From: JABABD01 sp965530995
GTDB taxonomy: Bacteria > Bacteroidota > Bacteroidia > Flavobacteriales > Flavobacteriaceae
DNA: 25,539 nt
Assembly: GCA_965530995.1 (NCBI GenBank)
Contig: CBESOB010000014.1
Coordinates: forward strand, 1 to 25,539
Direction of reading: 5' to 3'
Shown: positions 1 to 7,254 of the stretch, in pieces
Position numbering within the stretch: position 1 is the stretch's first letter
Layout: the number at the start of each line of letters is the position of its first letter
Program-made: the position numbers and the translations under genes
The notes under the pieces: model-generated
What the model saw: the letters and a program-made list of their open reading frames with translations, nothing else
What the model was told of the DNA's origin: nothing
The model's database searches: none

Positions 1-62
1 CTTTTAACCTGATGAAAAATATTCCTATTGACCTTGAGGAGATCGAGGAGGTGATGAATTAA
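1..62 (+). CDS. pepP: Aminopeptidase P (Xaa-Pro aminopeptidase), 3' end only
   Basis: This is the last 19 codons of a gene that starts before the window; the TAA stop is at 60-62. The readable tail (FNLMKNIPIDLEEIEEVMN) matches the C-terminus of the M24 fragment that ends at 2101, and the first 43 bases are identical to 2037-2079. M24 aminopeptidase P removes N-terminal residues preceding proline using a dinuclear metal centre. The identification rests on the tail plus its match to the better-preserved M24 copy downstream; the catalytic part lies outside the window. I infer that this is the intact parental copy because its tail has no defect. Confidence 0.75.
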   Translation, partial: FNLMKNIPIDLEEIEEVMN

Positions 63-187
63 TGAATCTTGACACCTCGATTTGATTGCTAATCACTTCC
101 GGTATCACCTGATATAAATCATTGAAACGACATATATCATAACAAAAGCATATATTTTATACATATGACTAAATTGAATCGTTTAAA

Positions 188-1186
188 ATGAAAGCTCTAT
201 CTAAATATATTAATATAATTGCAATATTACTTGTAATTACTTTAATTGTAGGGACTTTGAGTTCATATATTAATCTTGGGTTTTTAAGCGTATTTTTTAG
301 CGTATTTTTACCTCTTCTTTTTATTATAAATATTTTTTTTATAGCCTATGGAATACGTAAAAAAAAATATTTTTATTTAACTGGTGTCTTTTTCTTTATA
401 ATTTGTTTTAATTTTTTTTTTCAATTTTCAGTAAAAAAAACAATTCAATCTTCAACAGAAGCTATAAGTTTATTATCATATAATGTTAGAGAGTTTAATA
501 CAGATAATGATATAAATGAAGAAGGAATTGCTAATAAAATTTTAAATTTTATTGAGAGTTCAAACCCCGATATTTTAGTCTTACAAGAATCTCAAATTAC
601 ACAAAGTTATAGTATAAAAAACTATCCCCATAAGTTTATAGGCTTTAGGAAAGGCAAAAGAAAAACGCTTCTTGCTATGTATTCCAAATATCCAATTATA
701 AACAGAGGTTATATAGATTTTCCTAACACATTAAATAACGCCATGTACGCTGATATTAAAATACGCCAAGATACTATTAGAGTCTTTAATATGCACTTGC
801 AATCTTTTGGAGTTGAATTAAATTCTGCAAAAGAAAATAATAACAGATACTTAAGTTTTTTTAGTAAAATTAATGGTAGTATTTCTAAACAAATCCAACA
901 AGCTAAGTTGGTTAAAGCAGAAATAAACCAATGCTCAAAAAAAGTTATTGTTTGTGGAGATTTTAATTCTACACAATTTTCATTACCATATAGAGTTTTA
1001 AAAAAGGGATTAACTGACTCTTTTGTGAGTAAAGGCTATGGCTTAGGAGCTACTTTTTCTTTAGCACACTATCCTCTTAGACTAGATTTTTTCTTATTAG
1101 ACAAAAGATTAAAGATTGTTAATCACAATAATTTTAATTTAAATTTGTCAGATCATGAACCCATATTACTCAATTTCACCCTGTAA
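188..1186 (+). CDS. Membrane-anchored endonuclease/exonuclease/phosphatase family protein
   Basis: This 332-residue protein has about three hydrophobic segments in its first 85 residues, followed by an EEP (DNase I-like/exonuclease III-like) domain. Visible EEP motifs in order are LSYNVREFN, the acidic NPDILVLQES, NMHLQS, VCGDFNS and the C-terminal SDHEPILL; these carry the Asn, Glu, Asp/Asn and Asp-His residues that bind the metal and act in catalysis. The family cleaves phosphodiesters or phosphomonoesters; the substrate cannot be predicted. Membrane-anchored EEP proteins of this layout are common in Flavobacteriia. The start at 188 gives an intact N-terminal membrane segment. Base composition is strikingly AT-rich, with long A and T runs, unlike the flanking genes, and the gene lies between two copies of aminopeptidase P sequence. 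Both facts suggest an acquired or relocated gene. Confidence 0.85.
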   Translation: MKALSKYINIIAILLVITLIVGTLSSYINLGFLSVFFSVFLPLLFIINIFFIAYGIRKKKYFYLTGVFFFIICFNFFFQFSVKKTIQSSTEAISLLSYNVREFNTDNDINEEGIANKILNFIESSNPDILVLQESQITQSYSIKNYPHKFIGFRKGKRKTLLAMYSKYPIINRGYIDFPNTLNNAMYADIKIRQDTIRVFNMHLQSFGVELNSAKENNNRYLSFFSKINGSISKQIQQAKLVKAEINQCSKKVIVCGDFNSTQFSLPYRVLKKGLTDSFVSKGYGLGATFSLAHYPLRLDFFLLDKRLKIVNHNNFNLNLSDHEPILLNFTL

Positions 1187-1225
1187 AACCCCAAACAGTA
1201 AATAATTAAAAAAAATAAAAGGTTT

Positions 1226-1467
1226 AGAATATATGGTACCGGCGGCCACTCTAAAGTTATAAAGGACGTTTTAGAATTAAACAAAAATACTGTAACAGAA
1301 GTCTTTGATGATAAACCTGAAGGCGCACATCGCGCAACCGTCCCGGTGGTAATCATTGCTGTTGGTATTATTGCTGAAAGAGCTGAAATTTCCTAATTGT
1401 TCTTATATATCAGTCTGCAATTATTTCTGATAAGTCAACAATTGGAGATGGAACGGTTATTTTTGCA
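1226..1467 (+). pseudogene. Decayed NeuD/PglD-type sugar O-acyltransferase remnant
   Basis: From 1226 one frame reads RIYGTGGHSKVIKDVLEL and then FDDKPEG and VIIAVG, the N-terminal Rossmann-like nucleotide-binding part of the NeuD/PglD acetyltransferase family (glycan or sialic acid O/N-acetylation). The frame stops with TAA at 1394-1396. Homology continues in another frame as QSAIISDKSTIGDG, the beginning of the left-handed beta-helix hexapeptide domain, and ends abruptly at about 1467. No start codon is present, the segment between the DDKPEG and IIAVG motifs looks shortened, and the rest of the beta-helix domain is missing. It joins the aminopeptidase P fragment directly, so the junction is a deletion or recombination scar. 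It cannot encode a working enzyme. Confidence 0.7.
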
Positions 1468-1468
1468 T

Positions 1469-2101
1469 GAGTTCTTATGAAATTGCTCTAAGAAATTTGC
1501 TTATACACCAATTATTGCTGCAGTTAACAATGTCAATGTGTTGCATTATATTGAGAACAACCAACAATGCAAAGCAGGTGACTTGATCTTAATGGATGTC
1601 GGGGCAGAATATGCTAATTATAGTAGTGATATGATGCGTACAATACCAGTATCAGGTAAATTCACCAAACGACAACAATAGGTTTACAATGCCGTGAATA
1701 GAGTAAAAGACGAAGCCACAAAACTATTGGTGCCTGGAGCCCTTTGGGGACCCTACCATGTTGAGGTTGGTAAACTCATGACCTCTGAGTTGTTAGGCTT
1801 AAAACTCATTGATAAGGCTGATGTAAAGAATGAAGATCCAGAATGGCCGGCTTACAAAAAATACTTCATGCATGGCACGTCACACCATATGGGATTGGAT
1901 ACTCATGACTACGGTATTTTAACGGAGCCCATGAAAGCCAATATGGTCTTTACCGTTGAGCCTGGAATCTATATACCAGAAGAGGGATTTGGCATTCGAC
2001 TGGAAGACGATGTGGTGATCCAGAAAAAAGGAGAACCTTTTAACCTGATGAAAAATATTCCTATTGACCTTGAGGAGATAGAGGAGTTGATTAATTCTTA
2101 A
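1469..2101 (+). pseudogene. pepP: Aminopeptidase P (M24) C-terminal fragment with nonsense codons
   Basis: One continuous frame from 1469 to the TAA at 2099-2101 reads as the C-terminal half of an M24 aminopeptidase P. It contains KKFAYTPIIA, LMDVGAEY, the second metal Asp in YSSDMMRT, HGTSHHMG, VEPGIYIP and IRLEDD, so all five expected metal ligands are still encoded. The frame is broken by TGA at 1478-1480, where the family usually has Arg, and by TAG at 1679-1681. The N-terminal half is absent, replaced by the acyltransferase remnant. The open stretch after the second stop (from a GTG at 1694) lacks the two Asp ligands and would be inactive alone. The 3' end matches the gene tail at 1-62 almost base for base, so this is a truncated duplicate. 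Confidence 0.85.
2037..2095 (+). repeat. Direct repeat of the aminopeptidase P 3' end (other copy at 1-59)
   Basis: Bases 2037-2079 are identical to bases 1-43, and the similarity continues with a few substitutions to the stop codons. The other copy begins at the window edge, so the true length of the duplication cannot be seen. The two copies bracket the nuclease gene and the acyltransferase remnant. Confidence 0.9.
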
Positions 2102-2107
2102 TAGAAA

Positions 2108-3292
2108 TTATATTCTTTTATTCCCCTTCTGCCACCATTTAGGTGTTAACACACGTTCGCCAAATTTCCAGATATCATCTATTTTAAGAACTGCTTTTCT
2201 AAAAGGACTATTAGCAAACTTAATGCCTACTCTATGCCACCATTTAGAAAAATCTTTATTGTAAGGACATACACGAATACAAATAGCACAATCTGTATTC
2301 ATACCAACCCAAAATTTAAAGCATTTTTCGGCATTAACAGTCCATTTTTTAATTCCTGTTTGACTCGAGAAATTTGGAGGTGATGCTTGTGGTTTGCCAA
2401 ATGGGATGGCTTTTACAGGGCAGCCTTTAGAGCAACGTTCACAAACATTACAAAACTTTTTTACACCAAACTCAACAGGTTTATCAGGGAGCAAAGGCAA
2501 ATCTGTAAACACTTTTGCTATTCTAATATTGGGTCCGAATTTCTGATTAATAAGTAATCCATTTTTTCCATATTCCCCCAATCCTGCTTCAATTGCCATA
2601 GGAATATTTAAAGCAGTATCGTTAAGAGAGGCAACAGCTTTGTAACCTAAGTTGGAAATAAATTGTGCTATGGTGTTTGCACAATTTAATCCTGTTGAAT
2701 AACCAATTCCTGTAGCTGCTCCACTTAAAGCAGCAGGATATGTTTTGCTTAATTCATAATCCATAGGAATAATGATCATTATGGCATGTTTCATTCCTTT
2801 AGGTAAATCGAATGGTTTAGCTTCTTGCGTCTTTCTATCAAAATTATGAGAGTATACCCAACGTTCGTCAATATTGCAAACGCCAACCATCCCAGCTCCA
2901 AACATTTTTGCAGCAAGTTTCACTCTATTTGTGGTGTCTTCAATTGAGGTAAGTTCTACTTTAGAAGGTGAGCTTTCGATTTGTATAGTATAATAATCTG
3001 TAAAACCTTCGACGGTTCCTTTAGTTTCAAAATCGCGTTCTCCAACCACATCTGTTAAATGCCAACTCGCATTTCTAAATGCATAATCCCAATGGTCAAA
3101 ACCTTTAGCTTTTTTAGGCGCATAATTAGCAATATCGTAACTTAAAAAAAACTTTTTCGGATTCACTTTTTCATCCCAAATAGCTCTGCTAAAAATGTCA
3201 TTTTTCTGATTGAAGCGCTTTAATTGTGGTGAAATTTCAAACGCTTCATTTATAAATTCTGTGGATGAGTTTTTAACCTTGCGTACATTCAT
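2108..3292 (-). CDS. Reductive dehalogenase family protein (corrinoid, 2x[4Fe-4S]), cytoplasmic type
   Basis: A 394-residue protein if started at the ATG at 3292; a GTG at 3334 would add 14 residues and overlap the upstream brnQ. The core matches the reductive dehalogenase (RdhA) domain: NRVKLAAKMFGAGMVGVCNI, GYSTGLN, LNDTALNIPMAIEAGLGEYG, FTDLPLLPDKP. Two ferredoxin-like cysteine groups follow at residues 281/284/287/291 (CxxCxxCxxxCP) and 324/335/338/342 (Cx10CxxCxxxCP), the split second cluster being typical of RdhA. The family uses cobalamin and iron-sulfur clusters to remove halogens, or in related proteins to carry out other cobamide chemistry. No twin-arginine signal is present and no RdhB anchor gene is nearby, so a respiratory role is unlikely; a catabolic or detoxifying cytoplasmic role is inferred. 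It lies 22 bp after brnQ and is probably cotranscribed with it. Confidence 0.82.
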   Translation of the reverse strand: MNVRKVKNSSTEFINEAFEISPQLKRFNQKNDIFSRAIWDEKVNPKKFFLSYDIANYAPKKAKGFDHWDYAFRNASWHLTDVVGERDFETKGTVEGFTDYYTIQIESSPSKVELTSIEDTTNRVKLAAKMFGAGMVGVCNIDERWVYSHNFDRKTQEAKPFDLPKGMKHAIMIIIPMDYELSKTYPAALSGAATGIGYSTGLNCANTIAQFISNLGYKAVASLNDTALNIPMAIEAGLGEYGKNGLLINQKFGPNIRIAKVFTDLPLLPDKPVEFGVKKFCNVCERCSKGCPVKAIPFGKPQASPPNFSSQTGIKKWTVNAEKCFKFWVGMNTDCAICIRVCPYNKDFSKWWHRVGIKFANSPFRKAVLKIDDIWKFGERVLTPKWWQKGNKRI

Positions 3293-3314
3293 ATTAAGGT
3301 TTTTAAAAATTGAA

Positions 3315-4589
3315 CTACTCCTTTTTGGCACCAATTAAATTACTTACAACAAATACTATAATCGCTGGTAACACCCAACCTAAGTTTTGATTTGCTAAAG
3401 GAATGATTTCTTTAATTCCTTTTAAACTATCTTCTGGTAATAAAAACCCTAAAAAATCGGGAATACTAAATAAGAAAGTTACTAAAACAACTGCTTTAAA
3501 AACAGTACTTGATGCATATTTCTCAGGAATAACGTTTAATAAAATAAGAACGATCGTTATTGGGTAAATAAACATTAAGGCTGGCAATGCTACAACTATT
3601 ATATAGTGTACATCAAACTGCCCAACAAGTACTCCTAACAGACAAGCAATAATTGCTGTTATTGTATAAACCACTTGCGAATCTTTAAATAACCCTTTAA
3701 AAAAATCTGCGGTACCCACAATTACGGAAACCGCTGTTGTAAAGCATGCTAGCGATATCAATACACTTAAAAATACGTTACCAATATTTCCTAAGGTTTT
3801 TATACTTAAACCTGTTAGTAGTTCTGGTCTTGTTATTGAAGTTTCAAATTCGGTATTATGCATAGCACCTAAGGCTATCATTCCTGTGTATATTATAAAT
3901 AATCCAAATGCAGCCACTAATCCGGATTTGGTAATTATTGCCTTTTTATCTTCAAAAGAAACACCTCCTTCTAAATTAAGAGAGATAATAACAACGCCTC
4001 CAATTAAAACACCTCCAAGAGCATCATATGTTTGATACCCTTCAAGTAATCCAGCGATTAGTGCTGGTGATTCTAAAACTGATTCATTCATGCTTTCTGG
4101 CGAATAGAAAAGTCCGATAATTATTATTGCTAAAAGAATTAAAACAATTAGAGGCGTAAGAAATTTGCCAAGTATACTCAGTATACTATCCCTTTTCATG
4201 ATAAAAATAAATGCTAGTCCAAAATAGATACTACTTGTTAATAAAGAGCTTGTATTAAAAAAGGGCTGAATTGCCATTTCATGTGTTACTGCTGCAGTTC
4301 GTGGTATTGGCAGCGTAACTGCAATAAGATAAACACACAAGCAATACACTAAACTAAATAAAGGGGACACTTTATTACCAAAGTCTAACATAGTTCCTTG
4401 TAACCTTGCATGACCAAACAAAGCTAATAGCGGAATTACTGCTGCAGAGGTTACAAAACCAAGAGCAACAAGCCACCACTCTGGACCTGAGTTAAAACCT
4501 AATTGAGGTGGAAGTATTAAGTTTCCAGCACCAAAAAAACTCGCAAATATTGCAAAACCTATTATTAATATTGTTTTTCTATTATTCAT
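3315..4589 (-). CDS. brnQ: Branched-chain amino acid:cation symporter (LIVCS family, BrnQ)
   Basis: This 424-residue integral membrane protein has about 12 hydrophobic segments. The start matches the family signature: IGFAIFASFFGAGNLILPPQLGF is followed by AVIPLLALFGHARL. Proteins of the LIVCS family import leucine, isoleucine and valine with sodium or protons. Length is close to the usual 420-440 residues. The ATG at 4589 is followed at once by a basic stretch and the first membrane segment. It is transcribed divergently from the hydrolase gene at 4625 with only 35 bp between them, and it is followed closely by the reductive-dehalogenase-family gene. No regulatory site for it was recognised. 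Confidence 0.9.
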   Translation of the reverse strand: MNNRKTILIIGFAIFASFFGAGNLILPPQLGFNSGPEWWLVALGFVTSAAVIPLLALFGHARLQGTMLDFGNKVSPLFSLVYCLCVYLIAVTLPIPRTAAVTHEMAIQPFFNTSSLLTSSIYFGLAFIFIMKRDSILSILGKFLTPLIVLILLAIIIIGLFYSPESMNESVLESPALIAGLLEGYQTYDALGGVLIGGVVIISLNLEGGVSFEDKKAIITKSGLVAAFGLFIIYTGMIALGAMHNTEFETSITRPELLTGLSIKTLGNIGNVFLSVLISLACFTTAVSVIVGTADFFKGLFKDSQVVYTITAIIACLLGVLVGQFDVHYIIVVALPALMFIYPITIVLILLNVIPEKYASSTVFKAVVLVTFLFSIPDFLGFLLPEDSLKGIKEIIPLANQNLGWVLPAIIVFVVSNLIGAKKE

Positions 4590-4599
4590 TTCATAGAAT

Positions 4600-4607
4600 T
4601 ATCTTTG
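4600..4607 (+). promoter_or_regulatory. Candidate -7 box (TATCTTTG) of the hydrolase gene
   Basis: TATCTTTG fits the Bacteroidota -7 consensus TAnnTTTG and ends 17 bp before the ATG at 4625, which supports that start rather than a longer upstream one. A matching TTG at the usual -33 spacing was not found, so this is tentative. Confidence 0.45.
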
Positions 4608-4624
4608 TGAAAGATACTTTAAAA

Positions 4625-5404
4625 ATGATATTAGCATACAGAGGCATCGACATTTTTTACTCCGATGAAGGCCAAGGAGAGCCAGTAATCCTTCTTCATG
4701 GATTTCTAGAAAATAGTGCGATGTGGAATTTTATCAAACCCGATTTGTTGAAAAAACATAGAGTGATATGCATGGATCTTCTCGGGCACGGTCGCACCGG
4801 ATCGCTTGGCAATGTCCATAGTATGGAGGATATGGCATCCACTTTAGAAACACTGATGGACCATCTGGGTTTGGATAAAGCCATTATTTTTGGTCATAGC
4901 ATGGGCGGTTATGTAGCTCTTGCTTTCGCTGAATTATTTCCATACTACATTAGAGGACTTGCGCTCATCAATACGTCACCGCTACCTGATACCAAAGAAA
5001 AGCGTGTGATGAGAGATAGGGCCATTAAAGCGGTAAGCCAGAACAAACGACTCTTTGTCAGCATGGCTGTTCAAAACTTATTTGCAGAAAAGAATCATGT
5101 ATCCCTGAAAAAGGATATACAATTGGCGAAGAATGTGGCTATGCAAACATCTCTTCAAGGCATTGTTGCAGCGTTGGCCGGAATGAAAATAAGAAAGAAC
5201 CGAGTTGACGTCTTGAAGAAGATCAACTGCCAGAAAATGATAGTCATCGGCCGCAATGATATGGTCATGGATGTAGAGGCATTAGATAAAGTTGTAAGAA
5301 ATATCAATATCGATATCATCGAATTCTCCGATGGTCATATGAGCCATATTGAGAATAAAACCGAATTAACGTACGCTTGTATGCATTTCATCGAAAAAAT
5401 ATAG
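4625..5404 (+). CDS. Alpha/beta-fold hydrolase
   Basis: This 259-residue protein has the single-domain alpha/beta hydrolase layout. It contains the oxyanion-hole segment LLHGFLENS (residues 23-31), DLLGHGRT (51-58), the nucleophile elbow GHSMGG with Ser92, a likely acid Asp in IGRNDMVMD, and a likely catalytic His in the C-terminal GHMSHIE. The fold covers esterases, lipases and MenH-like enzymes; the substrate cannot be assigned. The frame remains open upstream to 4508, but those codons lie antisense within brnQ and encode a run unlike the family. The ATG at 4625 places the first beta-strand where it belongs and follows a -7 box. It is more GC-rich than brnQ. Confidence 0.85.
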   Translation: MILAYRGIDIFYSDEGQGEPVILLHGFLENSAMWNFIKPDLLKKHRVICMDLLGHGRTGSLGNVHSMEDMASTLETLMDHLGLDKAIIFGHSMGGYVALAFAELFPYYIRGLALINTSPLPDTKEKRVMRDRAIKAVSQNKRLFVSMAVQNLFAEKNHVSLKKDIQLAKNVAMQTSLQGIVAALAGMKIRKNRVDVLKKINCQKMIVIGRNDMVMDVEALDKVVRNINIDIIEFSDGHMSHIENKTELTYACMHFIEKI

Positions 5405-5491
5405 CTTTTTAGCGGATAAATGATTTTATTTTTCTATTTTTAAAATCCCAAATCATTAGTAATGAATAATTAACCGCAAAAACTTAATGTA

Positions 5492-5704
5492 ATGTCTAAA
5501 TTTTATTGCTCACTTTTCGGCCATGATTACGAGGTATCAAAAAAGGTCACTTACCATGTTAAGGAATATACTTGTAGGCATTGTGATAAACAATTGACTA
5601 CTAACGGTCATGGACGATTGATCGATCTTACCCCAACATATAGAGAAATTAATTCTACCCTCGAAAGAATATATACCAATAAACAGAGAAGAACTGCATC
5701 ATAG
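5492..5704 (+). CDS. CxLFGHD-type mini-protein with CxxC motif (paralog 1)
   Basis: This 70-residue protein of unknown function begins YCSLFGHDYEVSKKVTYHVKEYTC and carries C-R-H-C, followed by a conserved LTPTYREINSTLERI helix. The pattern of an N-terminal Cys and His (CSLFGHD) plus CxxC resembles small zinc-ribbon-like proteins such as DUF1660; zinc binding is an inference. No signal peptide or membrane segment is present, so it is probably cytoplasmic. It is followed by a paralog at 5815 that is identical over much of the first 30 residues. Similar proteins appear common in Flavobacteriaceae, but I know of no established role. Confidence 0.75.
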   Translation: MSKFYCSLFGHDYEVSKKVTYHVKEYTCRHCDKQLTTNGHGRLIDLTPTYREINSTLERIYTNKQRRTAS

Positions 5705-5814
5705 CGAAAACGATTTAGTTTTTTCGTCATTGTTAATAACTTGTTAATAATATTTTATATATTTAGGAACATTAAATCCCTAACTAGAGTATTAATAGCT
5801 AACAAAACGAAATT

Positions 5815-6099
5815 GTGAGACAACTTTATTGTTCACTTTTTGGACATGATTTTAATGTATCCAAGCAGGTTACATATCATGTAAAAGAGTACACTTGCAA
5901 GCATTGCAAAACGGAAGTAACGAATAATGGAAAAGGCGGATACACGCCATTGACACCTAAATTCAAGGAAATTAATTCGGTGCTAGAGCGCATTCACTCA
6001 AGACGATTGGAGAGAAGAATCAATAAACCTAGGTTTATTGAGCATCAAGAGAATTCCAGCCTTGAGCCTTTAATGGAATTTGAGTTCCCGCTCGTGTGA
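5815..6099 (+). CDS. CxLFGHD-type mini-protein with CxxC motif (paralog 2, extended tail)
   Basis: This 94-residue paralog of the protein at 5492 shares YCSLFGHD, VTYHVKEYTC and LERI, with CKHC as the CxxC pair. The start is a GTG at 5815 that aligns with the ATG of paralog 1; a TAA lies in frame five codons upstream and no ATG lies between, so GTG is the only common choice. After the shared LERIHSRR it continues for about 25 residues that paralog 1 lacks. The last 65 bp (6035-6099) are antisense to the 3' end of thiL. The tail is therefore probably read-through after loss of the ancestral stop, rather than a domain. Cytoplasmic; function unknown. Confidence 0.65.
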   Translation: MRQLYCSLFGHDFNVSKQVTYHVKEYTCKHCKTEVTNNGKGGYTPLTPKFKEINSVLERIHSRRLERRINKPRFIEHQENSSLEPLMEFEFPLV

Positions 6100-7084
6100 T
6101 TAAATGCATTCCTGCATTTTTTTCTTTCATATAACCGATGACGGTGAAGTTTGGGTTGCCCTTGATTTTTGGGTAATCGTCTTGGCTTATGGTCATTAAA
6201 AGCTCATAATCTTCACCCCCATTCAGTGCTATTGTCGTACTATCAATATCAAATTCCTCACAAGTGGAAATAACTTGTGGGTCCAAGGGGATCTTATCTT
6301 CATGCAAATCACACCCAACATCACTTTGCTTACAGAGATGAATGATTTCGGAGGAAAGGCCATCGCTTATATCGATCATGGATGTTGGTTTTACATTAAG
6401 ATCGTTTAATAAATTCACGATGTCTTTCCTGGCTTCAGGTTTTAATTGACGTTCAATGATATATGTATAAGCATCAAGGTCTGGTTGGTTATTGGGGTTT
6501 ACTTTAAATACTTCCTTTTCACGCTCTAGAATTTGCAATCCCATATAAGCTGCGCCTAGATCGCCTGTAACCACTAAAAGGTCATTTGCTTGGGCGCCAT
6601 TTCTATAGACAACTCTTTTTTTATCTGCGGTTCCAATGGCAGTCACAGAAATCAACAATCCTGTGGTTGATGAGGTTGTATCTCCTCCTACAACATCAAT
6701 TCCGTATAATTTGGCAGCTGCTTCAATACCAGAATAAAGATCTTCTAGTGCTTCAAGTGGAAACCTATTTGATACGGCAATAGACACCGTGACCTGTGTC
6801 GCCATGGCATTCATGGCATAAATGTCAGATAAATTAACAATGATCGATTTATACCCTAAATGTTTCAGTGGCATATAACTTAGGTCAAAATGAACACCCT
6901 CTAAAAGAAGATCGGTCGTTACTAAAACTTGTTCTTTAGCGAATTGCAAAACAGCGGCATCATCACCAATGCCTTTAATCGTAGATTTTTGATGGATCGT
7001 GAAATTCTTGGTCAGATGTTCAATTAATCCAAATTCACCGAGTGAAGACAGGTCTGTCTTACTTTGATTCTTATCTTCTATCAT
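6035..7084 (-). CDS. thiL: Thiamine-monophosphate kinase
   Basis: This 349-residue protein catalyses ATP-dependent phosphorylation of thiamine monophosphate to thiamine diphosphate, the last step of cofactor synthesis. It has the AIR synthase-like fold with the expected motifs in order: GEFGLIEHL near the N-terminus, GIGDDAAVL, VTTDLLLEGVHF, NLSDIYAMNA, VGGDTTSS, DISDGLSSE and NGGEDYELL. These Asp-rich loops bind magnesium and nucleotide. Length and ends are typical, and the ATG at 7084 is well placed. It stands alone with no other thiamine genes near it. It converges on paralog 2 of the mini-proteins with a 65-bp overlap at the 3' ends. Confidence 0.95.
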   Translation of the reverse strand: MIEDKNQSKTDLSSLGEFGLIEHLTKNFTIHQKSTIKGIGDDAAVLQFAKEQVLVTTDLLLEGVHFDLSYMPLKHLGYKSIIVNLSDIYAMNAMATQVTVSIAVSNRFPLEALEDLYSGIEAAAKLYGIDVVGGDTTSSTTGLLISVTAIGTADKKRVVYRNGAQANDLLVVTGDLGAAYMGLQILEREKEVFKVNPNNQPDLDAYTYIIERQLKPEARKDIVNLLNDLNVKPTSMIDISDGLSSEIIHLCKQSDVGCDLHEDKIPLDPQVISTCEEFDIDSTTIALNGGEDYELLMTISQDDYPKIKGNPNFTVIGYMKEKNAGMHLITRAGTQIPLKAQGWNSLDAQ

Positions 7085-7254
7085 GGTGCAAAAATAATAA
7101 CCTTCGTCGTAATAGTAGGATAAATGGATCTTTAATTGTTTAATATTAAAGGAGTCTCATTTCAATTAAAATGTCACTCGTCGATTTACGTCTGAATTAA
7201 CAAAAAAAGCAATTATTTTGGGGTAAATTGCGTTATCATTTAAATTATTGATCA

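Noticed and set aside
1153..1356. Open frame on the - strand across the end of the first EEP gene and the acyltransferase remnant
   Set aside because: It has no family similarity and is opposite a recognisable, though decayed, acyltransferase reading frame.
1694..2101. Independent short M24 peptidase gene starting at a GTG
   Set aside because: It is in frame with the upstream aminopeptidase sequence across a TAG stop and lacks the first two metal-binding Asp residues, so it is the tail of a pseudogene.
4508..4624. Longer N-terminus for the alpha/beta hydrolase
   Set aside because: These codons are antisense to the brnQ start and encode a sequence unlike the family; the ATG at 4625 follows a -7 box and starts the fold properly.
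5700..5735. Possible terminator hairpin after paralog 1 (CGAAAAC ... GTTTTTTCG)
   Set aside because: The stem is nearly all A-T with a two-base bulge and there is no proper T run after it.
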